From: an uncultured Halieaceae bacterium | GTDB lineage: Bacteria > Pseudomonadota > Gammaproteobacteria > Pseudomonadales > Halieaceae | Assembly (NCBI GenBank): GCA_913031575.1 | Contig: CAJWEV010000007.1 | Coordinates: 1-62,016, forward strand | Direction: 5' to 3' | Length of the DNA stretch: 62,016 nucleotides | Part shown: positions 16,174-25,574 of the stretch, piece by piece | Numbering within the stretch: the first letter of the stretch is position 1 | Layout of the letters: every line of letters begins with the position of its first letter | Program-made: the position numbers and the translations under genes | The notes under the pieces: model-generated | Told to the model about the DNA's origin: nothing | What the model saw: the letters and a program-made list of their open reading frames with translations, nothing else | Database searches by the model: none

Positions 16174-17604
16174 CTATGCGGCGGTGTAACCTTCGATTGC
16201 CTTTATCTCGAGGTAATCAGTGAACCCGTGTGCACCCCACTCTCGGCCGTTGCCCGATTGCTTGTAGCCACCAAAGGGAATATCGGGACCACCACTCGCG
16301 CCATTAATGTGGATATTGCCAGCTCGAATGCGAGCTGCCACCGAGCGAGCATGGTCCATATCGCCACTCTGGACATAACCTGCAAGGCCATAAGGCGTAT
16401 CGTTAGCGATACGAATCGCCTCTTCCTCTGAATCGTAAGGAATCATGGTAAGTACAGGGCCGAAGATCTCCTCGCGAGAAATGGTCATATCATTGTTGGC
16501 TTCCGAAAACACCGTTGGCTTAACGTAGTGACCGGCATCAACACCCTCGGGAAGGCCAGTGCCACCACACACCAGTTTCGCTCCCTCATCAATGCCTTTC
16601 TGAATGAGTCCTTGAATCTTATCCCACTGAACTTTAGAAACTACAGGACCCATTGTCGTGTCGTTGCTCGCGGTATCACCAACAACCACTGACTGAGAAA
16701 CAGCCGCTGCGATTTGCTCGGCCTCGACTAATCGACCACGCGGTACCAGCATACGAGAAGGCGCATTACAAGACTGTCCAGTGTTGTTGTACATGTGAAG
16801 CACGCCACCTGTCACCGCCGACTCGAGATCAGCATCATCGAGAATAATATTGGGTGACTTACCGCCAAGCTCCTGGGTAACTCGCTTAACGGTCGGTGCC
16901 GCATTCTGTGCCACCAACGAGCCGGCACGGGTTGATCCGGTAAACGACATCATGTCGACATCAGGGTGCTTTGAAAGCGCTGTTCCTACTCCGGGTCCGT
17001 CGCCATTTACCATATTGTAGACCCCCGCTGGGACCCCCGCCTCATGCATAATTTCGGTGAAGATATACGATGACAGCGGCGCCACTTCACTGGGCTTAAG
17101 CACCATCGTACATCCAACCGCTAGTGCGGGTGCCACCTTACAGGCGACCTGGTTCATCGGCCAGTTCCAAGGCGTAATCAACCCACAGACGCCGATGGGT
17201 TCCTTGACCACGCGGTGCGCACCCAGGTCCTCTGAGAACGCAAAGTTTCTAAGAATCTTTGCCGCCTCAGTGATGTGGGCGAGACCCGCGTAAGCCTGAG
17301 CTGTCGATGCCAAAGAGATTGGTGCGCCCATCTCTTCGCGAATGGCCTCGGCGATCTCACCAATCCGTGACATGTAGATCTCTGCAATCTTGTCCAGCAG
17401 CGCGGCTCGCTCCTCAACCGATGTCTGGCTAAAGGTCTCGAAAGCGGCTTTCGCTGCCGCGACCGCAGTGTCGACATCTTCCTCATTACCAATGGCAATG
17501 GTGGCGCACTGCTCGAGCGTAGCTGGATTCTCGACAGCTAGGGTGTCACCTCCAGACGGTGCCACCCAGGCGCCATCAATATAGAACTTTGTGTAATCAC
17601 GCAT
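16174..17604 (-). CDS. NAD(P)-dependent aldehyde dehydrogenase
   Basis: A 476-residue ALDH-superfamily enzyme oxidising an aldehyde to the acid. The catalytic Cys is in NTGQSCNAPSR (C279), the general base Glu is in TQELGGKSPN (E245), and the cofactor-binding region is TPWNWPMNQ (about residues 144-152). FTGSTRAGSLVA follows as the second Rossmann signature. A GGAG ribosome site precedes the ATG. Its place beside glpK, PhyH and an omega-aminotransferase suggests removal of aldehydes from alcohol or amine breakdown; the true substrate is not evident. Confidence 0.93.
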   Translation of the reverse strand: MRDYTKFYIDGAWVAPSGGDTLAVENPATLEQCATIAIGNEEDVDTAVAAAKAAFETFSQTSVEERAALLDKIAEIYMSRIGEIAEAIREEMGAPISLASTAQAYAGLAHITEAAKILRNFAFSEDLGAHRVVKEPIGVCGLITPWNWPMNQVACKVAPALAVGCTMVLKPSEVAPLSSYIFTEIMHEAGVPAGVYNMVNGDGPGVGTALSKHPDVDMMSFTGSTRAGSLVAQNAAPTVKRVTQELGGKSPNIILDDADLESAVTGGVLHMYNNTGQSCNAPSRMLVPRGRLVEAEQIAAAVSQSVVVGDTASNDTTMGPVVSKVQWDKIQGLIQKGIDEGAKLVCGGTGLPEGVDAGHYVKPTVFSEANNDMTISREEIFGPVLTMIPYDSEEEAIRIANDTPYGLAGYVQSGDMDHARSVAARIRAGNIHINGASGGPDIPFGGYKQSGNGREWGAHGFTDYLEIKAIEGYTAA

Positions 17605-17658
17605 TGTTTTTCTCCAGTAAGTAAACCAACTTCATGTTATTCAATTAATAATCTAACT

Positions 17659-18537
17659 CTACTGCAGAACGCGACTCGGATGCATCCCATCCACATAACC
17701 CATAAAAGGTGTGTGTATGGAATAGCCCAAAAGTGCCTGTGTTCTGGTCGGTAAACGCGTTACTGTCTCAGGCGGAACTGCTAGTAGCATTGTCTCCAAC
17801 GGGCGCGCCCACCCCGCGCAGTATTGCGGAGTGACAATCAACCGATCAGCGTTGGTCTGGTTGGCGCCACCGCGATGCCAGACATCACTGCGCATAATCA
17901 TGACAGAACCAGCTTTCATCGTGGCTTTAACAAAGTCAATGCCGCCCTCTGAGGTATTGGATAAGTCCTCGCACTGCTCAAAGTGCTCGTCTTGCAGTCG
18001 CCCCGAAATGTCGGGGACATTCCATTGATGACTGTAAGGCAGGATCTCAGTCGCACCGTTCATTTCAGTTGTATCATCCAGCGCCCAAAATACGGAAACA
18101 CCGAAAACTCCATGAGGCCGAGGCACAGAAATGTGACCATCATCGGTGTGCCAGGGCTGCACCGTCTCTCCGGGATGCAAATTAATCGACAAACAAGCGG
18201 AGAGTAAGCAGGTCTCACCGAGGAAATGTTCTGCAAACGCTAACGCCAACGGATGCTCGATCATGTCCGCAAAACGCTCAGATTTTGCTAGCAATGCATA
18301 GAGCCTGTGGCTGCTGGTACCCTCGAATACATTGCGTCCCTTTGGTGATACGGCCATGAAATGCTCGAGAATCTGACGATAGTCGTCACAATCAGCAGGC
18401 GACAGCACATCCTCGATAATGACATACCCGCGATCGTGCACGCCAATCAATGCGGCTTGGAATTCGTCTGCCGACAACCAAGGTGCTGCTGACACCGCGT
18501 GTGCAATAGAAGTTTTCGGAGTATAGCATTCGTTCAT
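17659..18537 (-). CDS. Phytanoyl-CoA dioxygenase (PhyH) family protein
   Basis: A 292-residue Fe(II)/2-oxoglutarate oxygenase. The metal triad is visible: HxD in PWHTDDGH (H130, D132) and the distal His in DVWHRGG (H221). An Arg-containing segment after it would bind 2-oxoglutarate. I placed the start at the ATG at 18537. An upstream ATG at 18597 would leave only 15 nt to the divergent acyl-CoA dehydrogenase start, too little for two promoters. PhyH proteins hydroxylate acyl-CoAs, ectoine, phosphonates or small molecules, so the substrate stays open; the divergent acyl-CoA dehydrogenase makes a fatty-acyl substrate attractive. Confidence 0.85.
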   Translation of the reverse strand: MNECYTPKTSIAHAVSAAPWLSADEFQAALIGVHDRGYVIIEDVLSPADCDDYRQILEHFMAVSPKGRNVFEGTSSHRLYALLAKSERFADMIEHPLALAFAEHFLGETCLLSACLSINLHPGETVQPWHTDDGHISVPRPHGVFGVSVFWALDDTTEMNGATEILPYSHQWNVPDISGRLQDEHFEQCEDLSNTSEGGIDFVKATMKAGSVMIMRSDVWHRGGANQTNADRLIVTPQYCAGWARPLETMLLAVPPETVTRLPTRTQALLGYSIHTPFMGYVDGMHPSRVLQ

Positions 18538-18612
18538 AGCTACGTCTCGAGTTGTTGCCGGATCAAGGTTTGATTCATACTTGCGACAAACGAACATACT
18601 GAGGCTTCAAAA

Positions 18613-19764
18613 GTGAATCAAGCAGTAGATTTAGACGAACTCACACTCTTTCGCGATATGGCACGTCGTGCCTTTGAAAAGGAAATTTCACCCTTCTATG
18701 AGGAGTGGGAACACAATCACATGGTACCTCGCGAGCTTTGGAATACGCTCGGCCAAGCCGGACTGTTGTGCCCCGATGTTGACGAGGAGTATGGCGGCGC
18801 AGGTACTTCGCCCCACGTGACATTGGCCATGATCGAGGAACTATCCAGAATGGGCTTTGGTGGGTTCGCGTCTGGCTACGGTATTCACTCAAATATTATA
18901 GCGCCCTATCTCATTCGACACGGTACAGAGGCTCAAAAAGCCCATTGGCTCCCTCGCATGGTTACCGGCGACGTAGTAGGTGCACTCGCCATGACTGAAC
19001 CCGGAGCGGGGTCAAATGTGCAGGGAATTCGAACCAACGCTGTTAGAGACGGCGATGAATGGGTGCTCAACGGTTCGAAGATCTTCATCACAAATGGCAT
19101 TCATGCCGATCTCGTGATCGTCGCGGCTATTACCGACCCCGGTAAAGGTGCGAAAGGAACCTCGCTGTTCTTGGTCGACGCGCATGCTCCAGGGTTTGAA
19201 AAGTCCAAGAAAATCGAGAAGATTGGTCAGCATACGTCCGATACGGCGTTGTTGTTCTTTACCGATGTGCGGCTACCCGCCGATGCGCTACTTGGTGAGG
19301 TCAATAAAGGCTTCGCTATTCTGATGGACGAACTACCTCGTGAGCGTCTAGGCATTGCTGCCCAAGCCGTTGCGGCTTCAGAGGGCGCGTTGGATATTAC
19401 GATCGAGTACGTGAAAGAGCGCGAAGCCTTTGGTCAGAAAGTAGGTCAATTCCAGAATACGCGATTCAAGCTCGCTGATGTGAAAACTCAAGTCGCCGTA
19501 AATCGCGCCTTTTACGAGCAGTGCGCAAACAAGTATGCAACCGACGAATTGACGACCGAGGAAGCGGCAATGCTGAAACTGGCTAGTTGCGAGATGCAAT
19601 GCGACGTTGCAGATCAATGTTTGCAGCTCTTTGGTGGCTACGGCTACACCACGGAATATCCTATCTCCCGTTTTTATGTCGATGCTCGTATTCAGACAAT
19701 CTATGGTGGCACCTCAGAAATCATGCGCGAACTAGTGGCTCGATCCATCTTGGGTCGCGAATAA
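18613..19764 (+). CDS. Acyl-CoA dehydrogenase
   Basis: A 383-residue FAD flavoenzyme introducing a 2,3-double bond into acyl-CoA. FAD-binding signatures are ALAMTEPGAGSNVQGIRT (about residue 117) and FGGYGYTTEYPISRFYVDARI. The catalytic base at the usual C-terminal site is replaced: the family YEGT becomes YGGTSEIMRELV. In long-chain and isovaleryl-CoA dehydrogenases this is normal, and a Glu in the preceding helix serves instead; the likely one here is in AASEGALDITIEYV. It starts at GTG with GAGG 8 nt upstream and is divergent from the PhyH gene. Confidence 0.93.
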   Translation: MNQAVDLDELTLFRDMARRAFEKEISPFYEEWEHNHMVPRELWNTLGQAGLLCPDVDEEYGGAGTSPHVTLAMIEELSRMGFGGFASGYGIHSNIIAPYLIRHGTEAQKAHWLPRMVTGDVVGALAMTEPGAGSNVQGIRTNAVRDGDEWVLNGSKIFITNGIHADLVIVAAITDPGKGAKGTSLFLVDAHAPGFEKSKKIEKIGQHTSDTALLFFTDVRLPADALLGEVNKGFAILMDELPRERLGIAAQAVAASEGALDITIEYVKEREAFGQKVGQFQNTRFKLADVKTQVAVNRAFYEQCANKYATDELTTEEAAMLKLASCEMQCDVADQCLQLFGGYGYTTEYPISRFYVDARIQTIYGGTSEIMRELVARSILGRE

Positions 19765-19783
19765 AGCGGACAGAAAAAGTCTT

Positions 19784-21544
19784 GTGAGGATAAATCTAGT
19801 AAGGCGGCTGTTACTGCCAGCTGTTTTTGTTTTAAGCACTGGCACAGCTCTCGCTTCGGACGAGTCACTCGAGGCCGTTATCAGCAATCATTGGGATTGG
19901 GTTTTAGAGCAATACCCAGAGTTTCGGCGCGAATACGGCGACAATTCGGGCAATCAAAGCTGGACCAACCTGAGTACTGAAGTACTCGAGCGCCGCAACG
20001 AAGATATAAAGGTATTTATTGACGACCTTGATCGTATCGACCCCGCGTCACTCAGTGAAACAGCACGACTCAATCAGCGAATGCTAAAAACATCGCTACA
20101 AGAGGAGGTGGAATCCTATGAAAGTGGTCTGCATCTGATTGCGCTCAACATGAGAAGCGGACCGCAGCACCGGTATACCATGGTGGAGCGTCTACCCATG
20201 GCGACAGAGACCGACTATGTCGACTGGCTGGCCCGCCTCGAAAACCTTCCCGCTCAACTCGCGCAGTATCAGGCCTTGTTGCAGACCGGTGTCGACCGCA
20301 AGCGAACGCAAGCGCGAATTATCATAGAGCGTATACCTAATCAGCTAGATGCGCTGATCGTGGATGACCCAGAAGAGAGCCCATTTTGGGGCGTCTTTGA
20401 GACCATGCCTGCATCAATCAGTGATGGGTCAGCTAGGGAGCTCAAATCGTCTGCGCGAGTCATTATTTCTGAACAGCTCACCCCAGCTTACGCAGAGTTC
20501 AAACGCTTCATCGAGGAAGAATACCTGCCAAAGACCCGGGCGCATCCAGGCATTGGCACTCTCCCCGGTGGCAAGACGGTGTATGCGATGTTGGCACGGC
20601 ATTTCACAACCACCAATATGACACCCGAGGAAATACACAAAATTGGACTCTCAGAGGTCGCGCGTATCCGCGGTGAGATGGAAGAGGTAATTGAAGAAGT
20701 AGGCTTTGACGGCGATATCAACGCATTTAATGACTTCCTGCGCACCGATCCGCAATTCTATTACGAAACCGCCGAAGAGCTGCTTGAGGGTTACCAAGCG
20801 GTTTCTAAACGCCTCGATCCTGAACTAGTGAAACTTTTCGGAAAACTTCCGCGCATGCCTTACGGGGTCCGACCCATTGCAGCTGAGCTCGCCCCGGATA
20901 CGACAACCGCTTTCTATATGCGGCCTGCCCTCGATGGAAGTCGGCCCGGTTGGTACTACGTGAACCTTTACAAACCCGAGGTTCGGCCGAAGTATGAAAT
21001 GGAGGTGCTATCGGTGCATGAGAGTGTGCCCGGACACCACCTCCAAATTGCCTTAGCGCAAGAAATTGAGGGACTTCCCGAGTTCCGCCGCAACAGTAGT
21101 GTCACGGCCTTCATAGAGGGATGGGGACTGTACTCCGAGCGCTTGGGCTACGACATGGGGCTGTACAAAGATCCCTACTCGCGCTACGGACAGCTTATCT
21201 ATGACATGTGGCGCGCGGTGCGCCTTGTAGTTGACACTGGCATTCATTATTTCGGCTGGTCAAGACAAGATGCCATCGACTATTTCAAGGACAATGCGGC
21301 GAAAACCGAAGCTGACATTATCAATGAGATCGATCGTTACATTGGCTGGCCCGGTCAGGCCCTTGCCTACAAAATCGGTCAACTCAAAATGTTGGAGATT
21401 CGTGCAAAGGCCGAGGATGAATTAGGTGATCGATTCGATATTCGAGCCTTTCACGATGAGCTTTTGGGGGCTGGTGCCATTCCGCTTGATGCGTTAGAGA
21501 ACCGAATGAATCGATGGATTACCGCTCAAAAAGCAATGCTCTGA
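19784..21544 (+). CDS. Secreted DUF885 family metallohydrolase
   Basis: A 586-residue protein with an N-terminal signal peptide (RRLLLPAVFVLSTGTALA, cleavage near residue 24), so it is periplasmic or exported. The DUF885 zinc motif HESVPGHHLQ is present, followed by a Glu-rich AFIEGWGLYSE, which completes a gluzincin-like site. Family members are treated as carboxypeptidase-like or uncharacterised hydrolases. The GTG start at 19784 lies 19 nt after the acyl-CoA dehydrogenase stop. Ribosome site weak (AGAAAAAG). The 3' end abuts the PhzF gene tail to tail with a gap of one nucleotide. Confidence 0.88.
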   Translation: MRINLVRRLLLPAVFVLSTGTALASDESLEAVISNHWDWVLEQYPEFRREYGDNSGNQSWTNLSTEVLERRNEDIKVFIDDLDRIDPASLSETARLNQRMLKTSLQEEVESYESGLHLIALNMRSGPQHRYTMVERLPMATETDYVDWLARLENLPAQLAQYQALLQTGVDRKRTQARIIIERIPNQLDALIVDDPEESPFWGVFETMPASISDGSARELKSSARVIISEQLTPAYAEFKRFIEEEYLPKTRAHPGIGTLPGGKTVYAMLARHFTTTNMTPEEIHKIGLSEVARIRGEMEEVIEEVGFDGDINAFNDFLRTDPQFYYETAEELLEGYQAVSKRLDPELVKLFGKLPRMPYGVRPIAAELAPDTTTAFYMRPALDGSRPGWYYVNLYKPEVRPKYEMEVLSVHESVPGHHLQIALAQEIEGLPEFRRNSSVTAFIEGWGLYSERLGYDMGLYKDPYSRYGQLIYDMWRAVRLVVDTGIHYFGWSRQDAIDYFKDNAAKTEADIINEIDRYIGWPGQALAYKIGQLKMLEIRAKAEDELGDRFDIRAFHDELLGAGAIPLDALENRMNRWITAQKAML

Positions 21545-21545
21545 A

Positions 21546-22352
21546 TCACTCAGCCAAGGGCAGGTGTAACACTCCCTCGGCAAACAGCCTGCACTTCCCG
21601 GAAAGTTGCACACGATCACCCTTGAGCTCGCATTTCAGATCACCGCCACGCGGTGATACTTGCTGCGCTGTGAGCTTATTTTTTCTCAGCCTCTTCGCCC
21701 AGTGAGGGGTCAGCTGACAGTGGGCAGACCCCGTCACGGGATCCTCATTGATACCCAACTGCGGGATAAAGAAACGAGACACAAAGTCAGAGGCATTCCC
21801 TTCAGCGGTAATGGCAACGCCGAGCGCTGTGGCATCTGCCAGAGCAACAAAATCGGGAGTACAGGCCTCGACCTCCGCCTGGCTTCCTAATTCGCAGACC
21901 ATTTGCCAGGCTTTCTCTTCTGGCTGATGCATCGATATGACGGTAACCCCCAGCGCTTGTTCAACGTCTGACACTTTATTAATTTCAATCATAGGCACCG
22001 ATGGAAATTCAATTCTCAATCCGTCATCCGAGCGCTTCACATAGATCTCACCTGAGGCCGTCTCAAAGGTCAGCATCGCACCTTGCCAGTCGCCTCGATA
22101 ATCCAGCGCAAAAGCCGTTGCGAGCGTCGCGTGTCCGCACAGCGGCACTTCTTTTTGGGGAGTAAACCATCGCAAGTTAAATCGGTCGGGCCCGACGTAC
22201 TCGGTAAAGGCTGTTTCACTCAAGTTGTGTTGCGCAGCGATGGACTGCATCAACTGATCACTCATGGCTGATTCGACCGGCACCACAGCCGCAGGATTTC
22301 CGCCAAAGAGCGCCTCGGTGAACGCATTAATAATGTACGCCGATGCACTCAT
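21546..22352 (-). CDS. PhzF-family isomerase/epimerase
   Basis: A 268-residue protein of the PhzF/diaminopimelate-epimerase-like fold. The N-terminus SAYIINAFTEALFGGNPAAVV is the family hallmark (Y-x-V-D-A-F-x3-x-F-x-GNPAAV). LSETAFTE supplies the conserved Glu thought to act as base, and PLCGHATLATAFAL and DPVTGSAHCQLTPHW are the other signatures. I began the gene at the ATG at 22352, which gives the usual family N-terminus; an in-frame ATG at 22406 would add 18 residues. PhzF proteins other than in phenazine makers have unknown substrates, and no phenazine genes are here. Confidence 0.9.
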   Translation of the reverse strand: MSASAYIINAFTEALFGGNPAAVVPVESAMSDQLMQSIAAQHNLSETAFTEYVGPDRFNLRWFTPQKEVPLCGHATLATAFALDYRGDWQGAMLTFETASGEIYVKRSDDGLRIEFPSVPMIEINKVSDVEQALGVTVISMHQPEEKAWQMVCELGSQAEVEACTPDFVALADATALGVAITAEGNASDFVSRFFIPQLGINEDPVTGSAHCQLTPHWAKRLRKNKLTAQQVSPRGGDLKCELKGDRVQLSGKCRLFAEGVLHLPLAE

Positions 22353-22455
22353 TCCAGTGAATAACTCCGGGAGAGGTGGGGCGTGAGATTCAGTGTAAGG
22401 AAACACCGATAGCGGAGATCAAAGGCACGGTTTTTCCATGCACAAACACGATGAT

Positions 22456-23766
22456 TCAATTTAATTCCGCTAAACAATCAGCGAGCGTTCCCACCAACTG
22501 ATCCATCTGTTCGCGTTGCATTACAAAATGAGGAGCCATTTGGATCGTATCGCCACCGTATCGGACAAGGACGCCACGTTCCCACATCGCCATAGCTACC
22601 TCGAACGGTCGACGAAGCGGCTCATCGCCTTTGGCCTCCAATGTGATCGCTCCGGCAAAACCATAGTTTCGAACATCGCTAACGAATGGCTTGTCACTTA
22701 ACTGATCATGCAAGAGAGACTCGAAATAAGGTGCTTCTGCTGCCACGCGATGCGGCAAGCCTTCTTCAACTAAGATGTCGAGCGCTGCCAGACCTGCAGC
22801 ACAGGCAACTGGGTGAGCCGAGTAGGTATAGCCATGCGCAAATTCAAGTACGTAATCAGGTCCTGCATTCGCCATGAAGGTCTCATGAACTTCGCTTGAG
22901 GCGATAACAGCGCCCATGGGAACTGCGCCGTTCGTTAACTGCTTGGCCACATTTAAAATATCGGGTGTCACGCCAAAGGCGTCAGCCCCGGTCATCGCAC
23001 CGCAGCGACCGAAGCCGGTAATCACTTCATCAAAAATAAGTAACAAATTGTGTTTTTTGCAGAGCTCCCGCAAACGCTGCAAATAGCCTTGCGGTGGAGG
23101 TAAGACGCCGGCGGATCCACCCATAGGCTCCACAATGACTGCGGCAATAGTGTCAGCGCCGTATCGCTTTACCAATGCCTCGAGCTCATCTGCCAGGTGA
23201 GCGCCTCGACTTGGCATTCCTCGCGTGAAGGCGTTCTCTGACAACATAGTGTGCGATAAATGATCGGCTTCCAACACCTCACCGAACAGCTTTTTATTGG
23301 CGGGGATACCACCCACTGCAACACCACCGTAATTAACGCCGTGGTACCCCTTCTCGCGCCCGATAAACCGCGTCTTCCGAGTTTCTCCCTTGAGCTGCCA
23401 GTAGGCTCTCGCCATCTTGAGAGAGGTGTCGGCAGATTCCGATCCAGAGTTGGTGTAGAACACATGATTCAAGTCGCCAGGCATCAAATCGGCAATTTTT
23501 GTCGCGAGCTCAAAAGCTTTGGGATGACCAAACTGGAACGGCGGGCAAAAATCGAGCTCTGCCATCTGTCGACTGACCGCCTCGGTAATTTCCGGGCGGG
23601 CGTGCCCCAAGCCTGTAGTCCAAAGGCCAGAGTGACCGTCCAATACATGGCGTCCATCAGAGTCAGTAAACCAAACGCCCTGCGCACTCTCTATGATTCG
23701 AGGATCGCGCTTGAACTGACGATTACCGGTATAGGGCATCCAATATGCATCGAGATTAAGGGTCAT
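22456..23766 (-). CDS. Class III omega-aminotransferase (beta-alanine:pyruvate type)
   Basis: A 436-residue PLP enzyme. Its PLP lysine lies in NVAKQLTNGAVPMGAVIAS, a motif typical of omega-amino-acid:pyruvate aminotransferases. The cofactor Asp is in IFDEVITGFGR, and the phosphate-binding NSGSESADTSLKMA is near residue 107. Substrates in this group include beta-alanine, taurine and various amines. It is only distantly similar to the other class III enzyme at 12950-14296, so this is not a recent duplication. An M20 amidohydrolase and a PhzF protein flank it, in keeping with amino-compound salvage. Confidence 0.92.
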   Translation of the reverse strand: MTLNLDAYWMPYTGNRQFKRDPRIIESAQGVWFTDSDGRHVLDGHSGLWTTGLGHARPEITEAVSRQMAELDFCPPFQFGHPKAFELATKIADLMPGDLNHVFYTNSGSESADTSLKMARAYWQLKGETRKTRFIGREKGYHGVNYGGVAVGGIPANKKLFGEVLEADHLSHTMLSENAFTRGMPSRGAHLADELEALVKRYGADTIAAVIVEPMGGSAGVLPPPQGYLQRLRELCKKHNLLLIFDEVITGFGRCGAMTGADAFGVTPDILNVAKQLTNGAVPMGAVIASSEVHETFMANAGPDYVLEFAHGYTYSAHPVACAAGLAALDILVEEGLPHRVAAEAPYFESLLHDQLSDKPFVSDVRNYGFAGAITLEAKGDEPLRRPFEVAMAMWERGVLVRYGGDTIQMAPHFVMQREQMDQLVGTLADCLAELN

Positions 23767-23793
23767 TGAATTTTGTCCTAGCGTCAGGGGCGT

Positions 23794-24162
23794 CTACCGT
23801 TTGAGTTTAACGTAACAATGGCTCTTATTAGCGCTCATACATTTGTGCTCACTAATACGATCAGCCAATTGACCTTGCCACATGGTTTGTACCATCGGCT
23901 GACGCTTACGCCACTGATACCAGGCAATGGCGCCGAGATGCACAAACATCAGGGATTGCAGGATGTCCCACTTAGTAGCGTGCCACGGCGCTGCAAAGTC
24001 GATTGCTAATCGAATCATTACCAGCGTGAGCAATATATAGGCGACATAATTCTGAAGTCCCATTCGACCCGTCTCACCACTCCACCACAAAAGCCCGATG
24101 CCAACAGGAAAGCACCAATGGATGAATCGACTCGGTGCGTCCCAAACAGGGTGAGCTTTCAT
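23794..24162 (-). CDS. Short cytochrome b561-like membrane protein
   Basis: A 122-residue protein opening with VWDAPSRFIHW, the haem-ligand motif of the first helix of prokaryotic cytochrome b561. Hydrophobic stretches follow at about 16-24, 36-53 and 68-85. The usual family length is about 170-190 residues with four helices; here the sequence stops after three, with an uncharacteristic Lys/His/Cys-rich tail (HKCMSANKSHCYVKLKR). It may be a truncated or frameshifted member. Its ATG overlaps the stop of the M20 amidohydrolase by 4 nt (ATGA), so it is translationally coupled to it. Binding of haem is doubtful if the fourth helix is truly missing. Confidence 0.65.
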   Translation of the reverse strand: MKAHPVWDAPSRFIHWCFPVGIGLLWWSGETGRMGLQNYVAYILLTLVMIRLAIDFAAPWHATKWDILQSLMFVHLGAIAWYQWRKRQPMVQTMWQGQLADRISEHKCMSANKSHCYVKLKR

Positions 24163-25493
24163 CGTGGTGCCATGACGTCCAGCAGCGCACTCACCGAAGC
24201 CTCTACACCCAAGGTGACAGATGCTTCAGGTTCGATTTTAAATAGTGGTGAGTGATGTGAAGGGATGGGGGTACCACCATTCTCCGCCGCCTCGAAGGCC
24301 TCGGCCGGTGTGCCGCCCACCGCGAAATAGAGGCTAGGAATGTAGGGGTCTGTCGTCAAGAAACCAAAGTCTTCGGCACCCATACCGAGGCGCTCACTAT
24401 CGTTGAAAATCGAGGGTCCAAAATATTCTCTCCAACCACTGCGAATTTCTCTGGCAAACGCCGTATCATTTATCGTCGGCGGTGTGCCCTCTTTTTCATC
24501 AACGATGACCTCGGGCAGCATATCATCGGGTAGACCGGCAACCCTTCCCATGTTGATTGCGACCCGTTTGATGCCATCCAACAACAACTGACGATCCTCA
24601 GGACTCTCGCTGCGAACGGTAATCTGCAGCTTCGCAGAATCAGAAATAATGTTGTGCTTGGTGCCGCTGTGGAAGGAGCCAACGGTAATCACTCCGGGTC
24701 GTCGTGGAGGCAAATTTCGACTTACCACGGTCTGCAAACCAGTGACGATTTGCGATCCGAGAACTATTGGATCCACTCCCGTATGAGGGCTAGCACCGTG
24801 TGCTCCAACGCCCTTAATCAATATGTCGACGGTGTCAGCACCGGAGTAAGCGGCGGACAAAGGAGCCGATATGCTACCGGTAGGTAAAGCACTTGTTACA
24901 TGAAACGCCATGGCAAAATCTGGCTTAACCACCCTGTCCCACAAGCCGTCCTCCATCATTGCCTGAGCTCCTGCAACGATCTCCTCGGCAGGCTGCCCAA
25001 GCAACATCAAAGTCCCCGACCACAAATCTTTCCTTTCCGCCATTAACCGACCAGTACCCACGAGACTTGTGATGTGCACGTCGTGCCCACAGGCATGCAT
25101 GACGTAAACCTCGTTACCATCACTATCAACTTGTTTCGCTGTAGACGCATAGGATAGGCCCGATTTCTCTTGCACCGGCAGACCATCCATGTCCGCGCGG
25201 AACATCACGGTGGGCCCCGGACCATTCTCCATCAGTGCAATCAAACCTGTTCCACCGATACCACGGTGAACGGTGTAGCCCAAAGCCTCTAACTCGTCAC
25301 CCAACCGCTTGGCTGTTTTATCTTCTTTAAATGACAATTCCGGGTTTTCATGGAAATGCACAAAAAGGTCTTTCAACTGCTCGTCATAAAGTGACTGGAC
25401 GTCCTCAGAGAGTGATCCCGCCGAGACACTGGATGCGCCCATTACGTAACCCACGAGTGCGCAAAGCGTGACAAAAGTCTTGAGGTTTTTCAT
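24159..25493 (-). CDS. Exported M20-family amidohydrolase/peptidase
   Basis: A 444-residue zinc hydrolase with a signal peptide (FVTLCALVGYVMGASSVSA, cleavage near residue 25), hence periplasmic. M20 signatures are HENPELSFKE near residue 49, the metal-binding MHACGHDVHIT, and GQPAEE with its catalytic Glu pair. A later GMGAEDFGFL supplies another ligand. The closest families are hippurate/indole-acetyl-amino-acid hydrolases and AbgA-like aminoacyl hydrolases, which split N-acyl amino acids or small amides. Together with the nearby aminotransferases this points to use of conjugated amino acids. Confidence 0.92.
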   Translation of the reverse strand: MKNLKTFVTLCALVGYVMGASSVSAGSLSEDVQSLYDEQLKDLFVHFHENPELSFKEDKTAKRLGDELEALGYTVHRGIGGTGLIALMENGPGPTVMFRADMDGLPVQEKSGLSYASTAKQVDSDGNEVYVMHACGHDVHITSLVGTGRLMAERKDLWSGTLMLLGQPAEEIVAGAQAMMEDGLWDRVVKPDFAMAFHVTSALPTGSISAPLSAAYSGADTVDILIKGVGAHGASPHTGVDPIVLGSQIVTGLQTVVSRNLPPRRPGVITVGSFHSGTKHNIISDSAKLQITVRSESPEDRQLLLDGIKRVAINMGRVAGLPDDMLPEVIVDEKEGTPPTINDTAFAREIRSGWREYFGPSIFNDSERLGMGAEDFGFLTTDPYIPSLYFAVGGTPAEAFEAAENGGTPIPSHHSPLFKIEPEASVTLGVEASVSALLDVMAPR

Positions 25494-25574
25494 CTGCGAT
25501 TTATCCTACGTATATCTTTTGGCAGGGAATATCCTGCCTTAAATTTGGCATCCAATCATCCTTTGAGACCCCAT

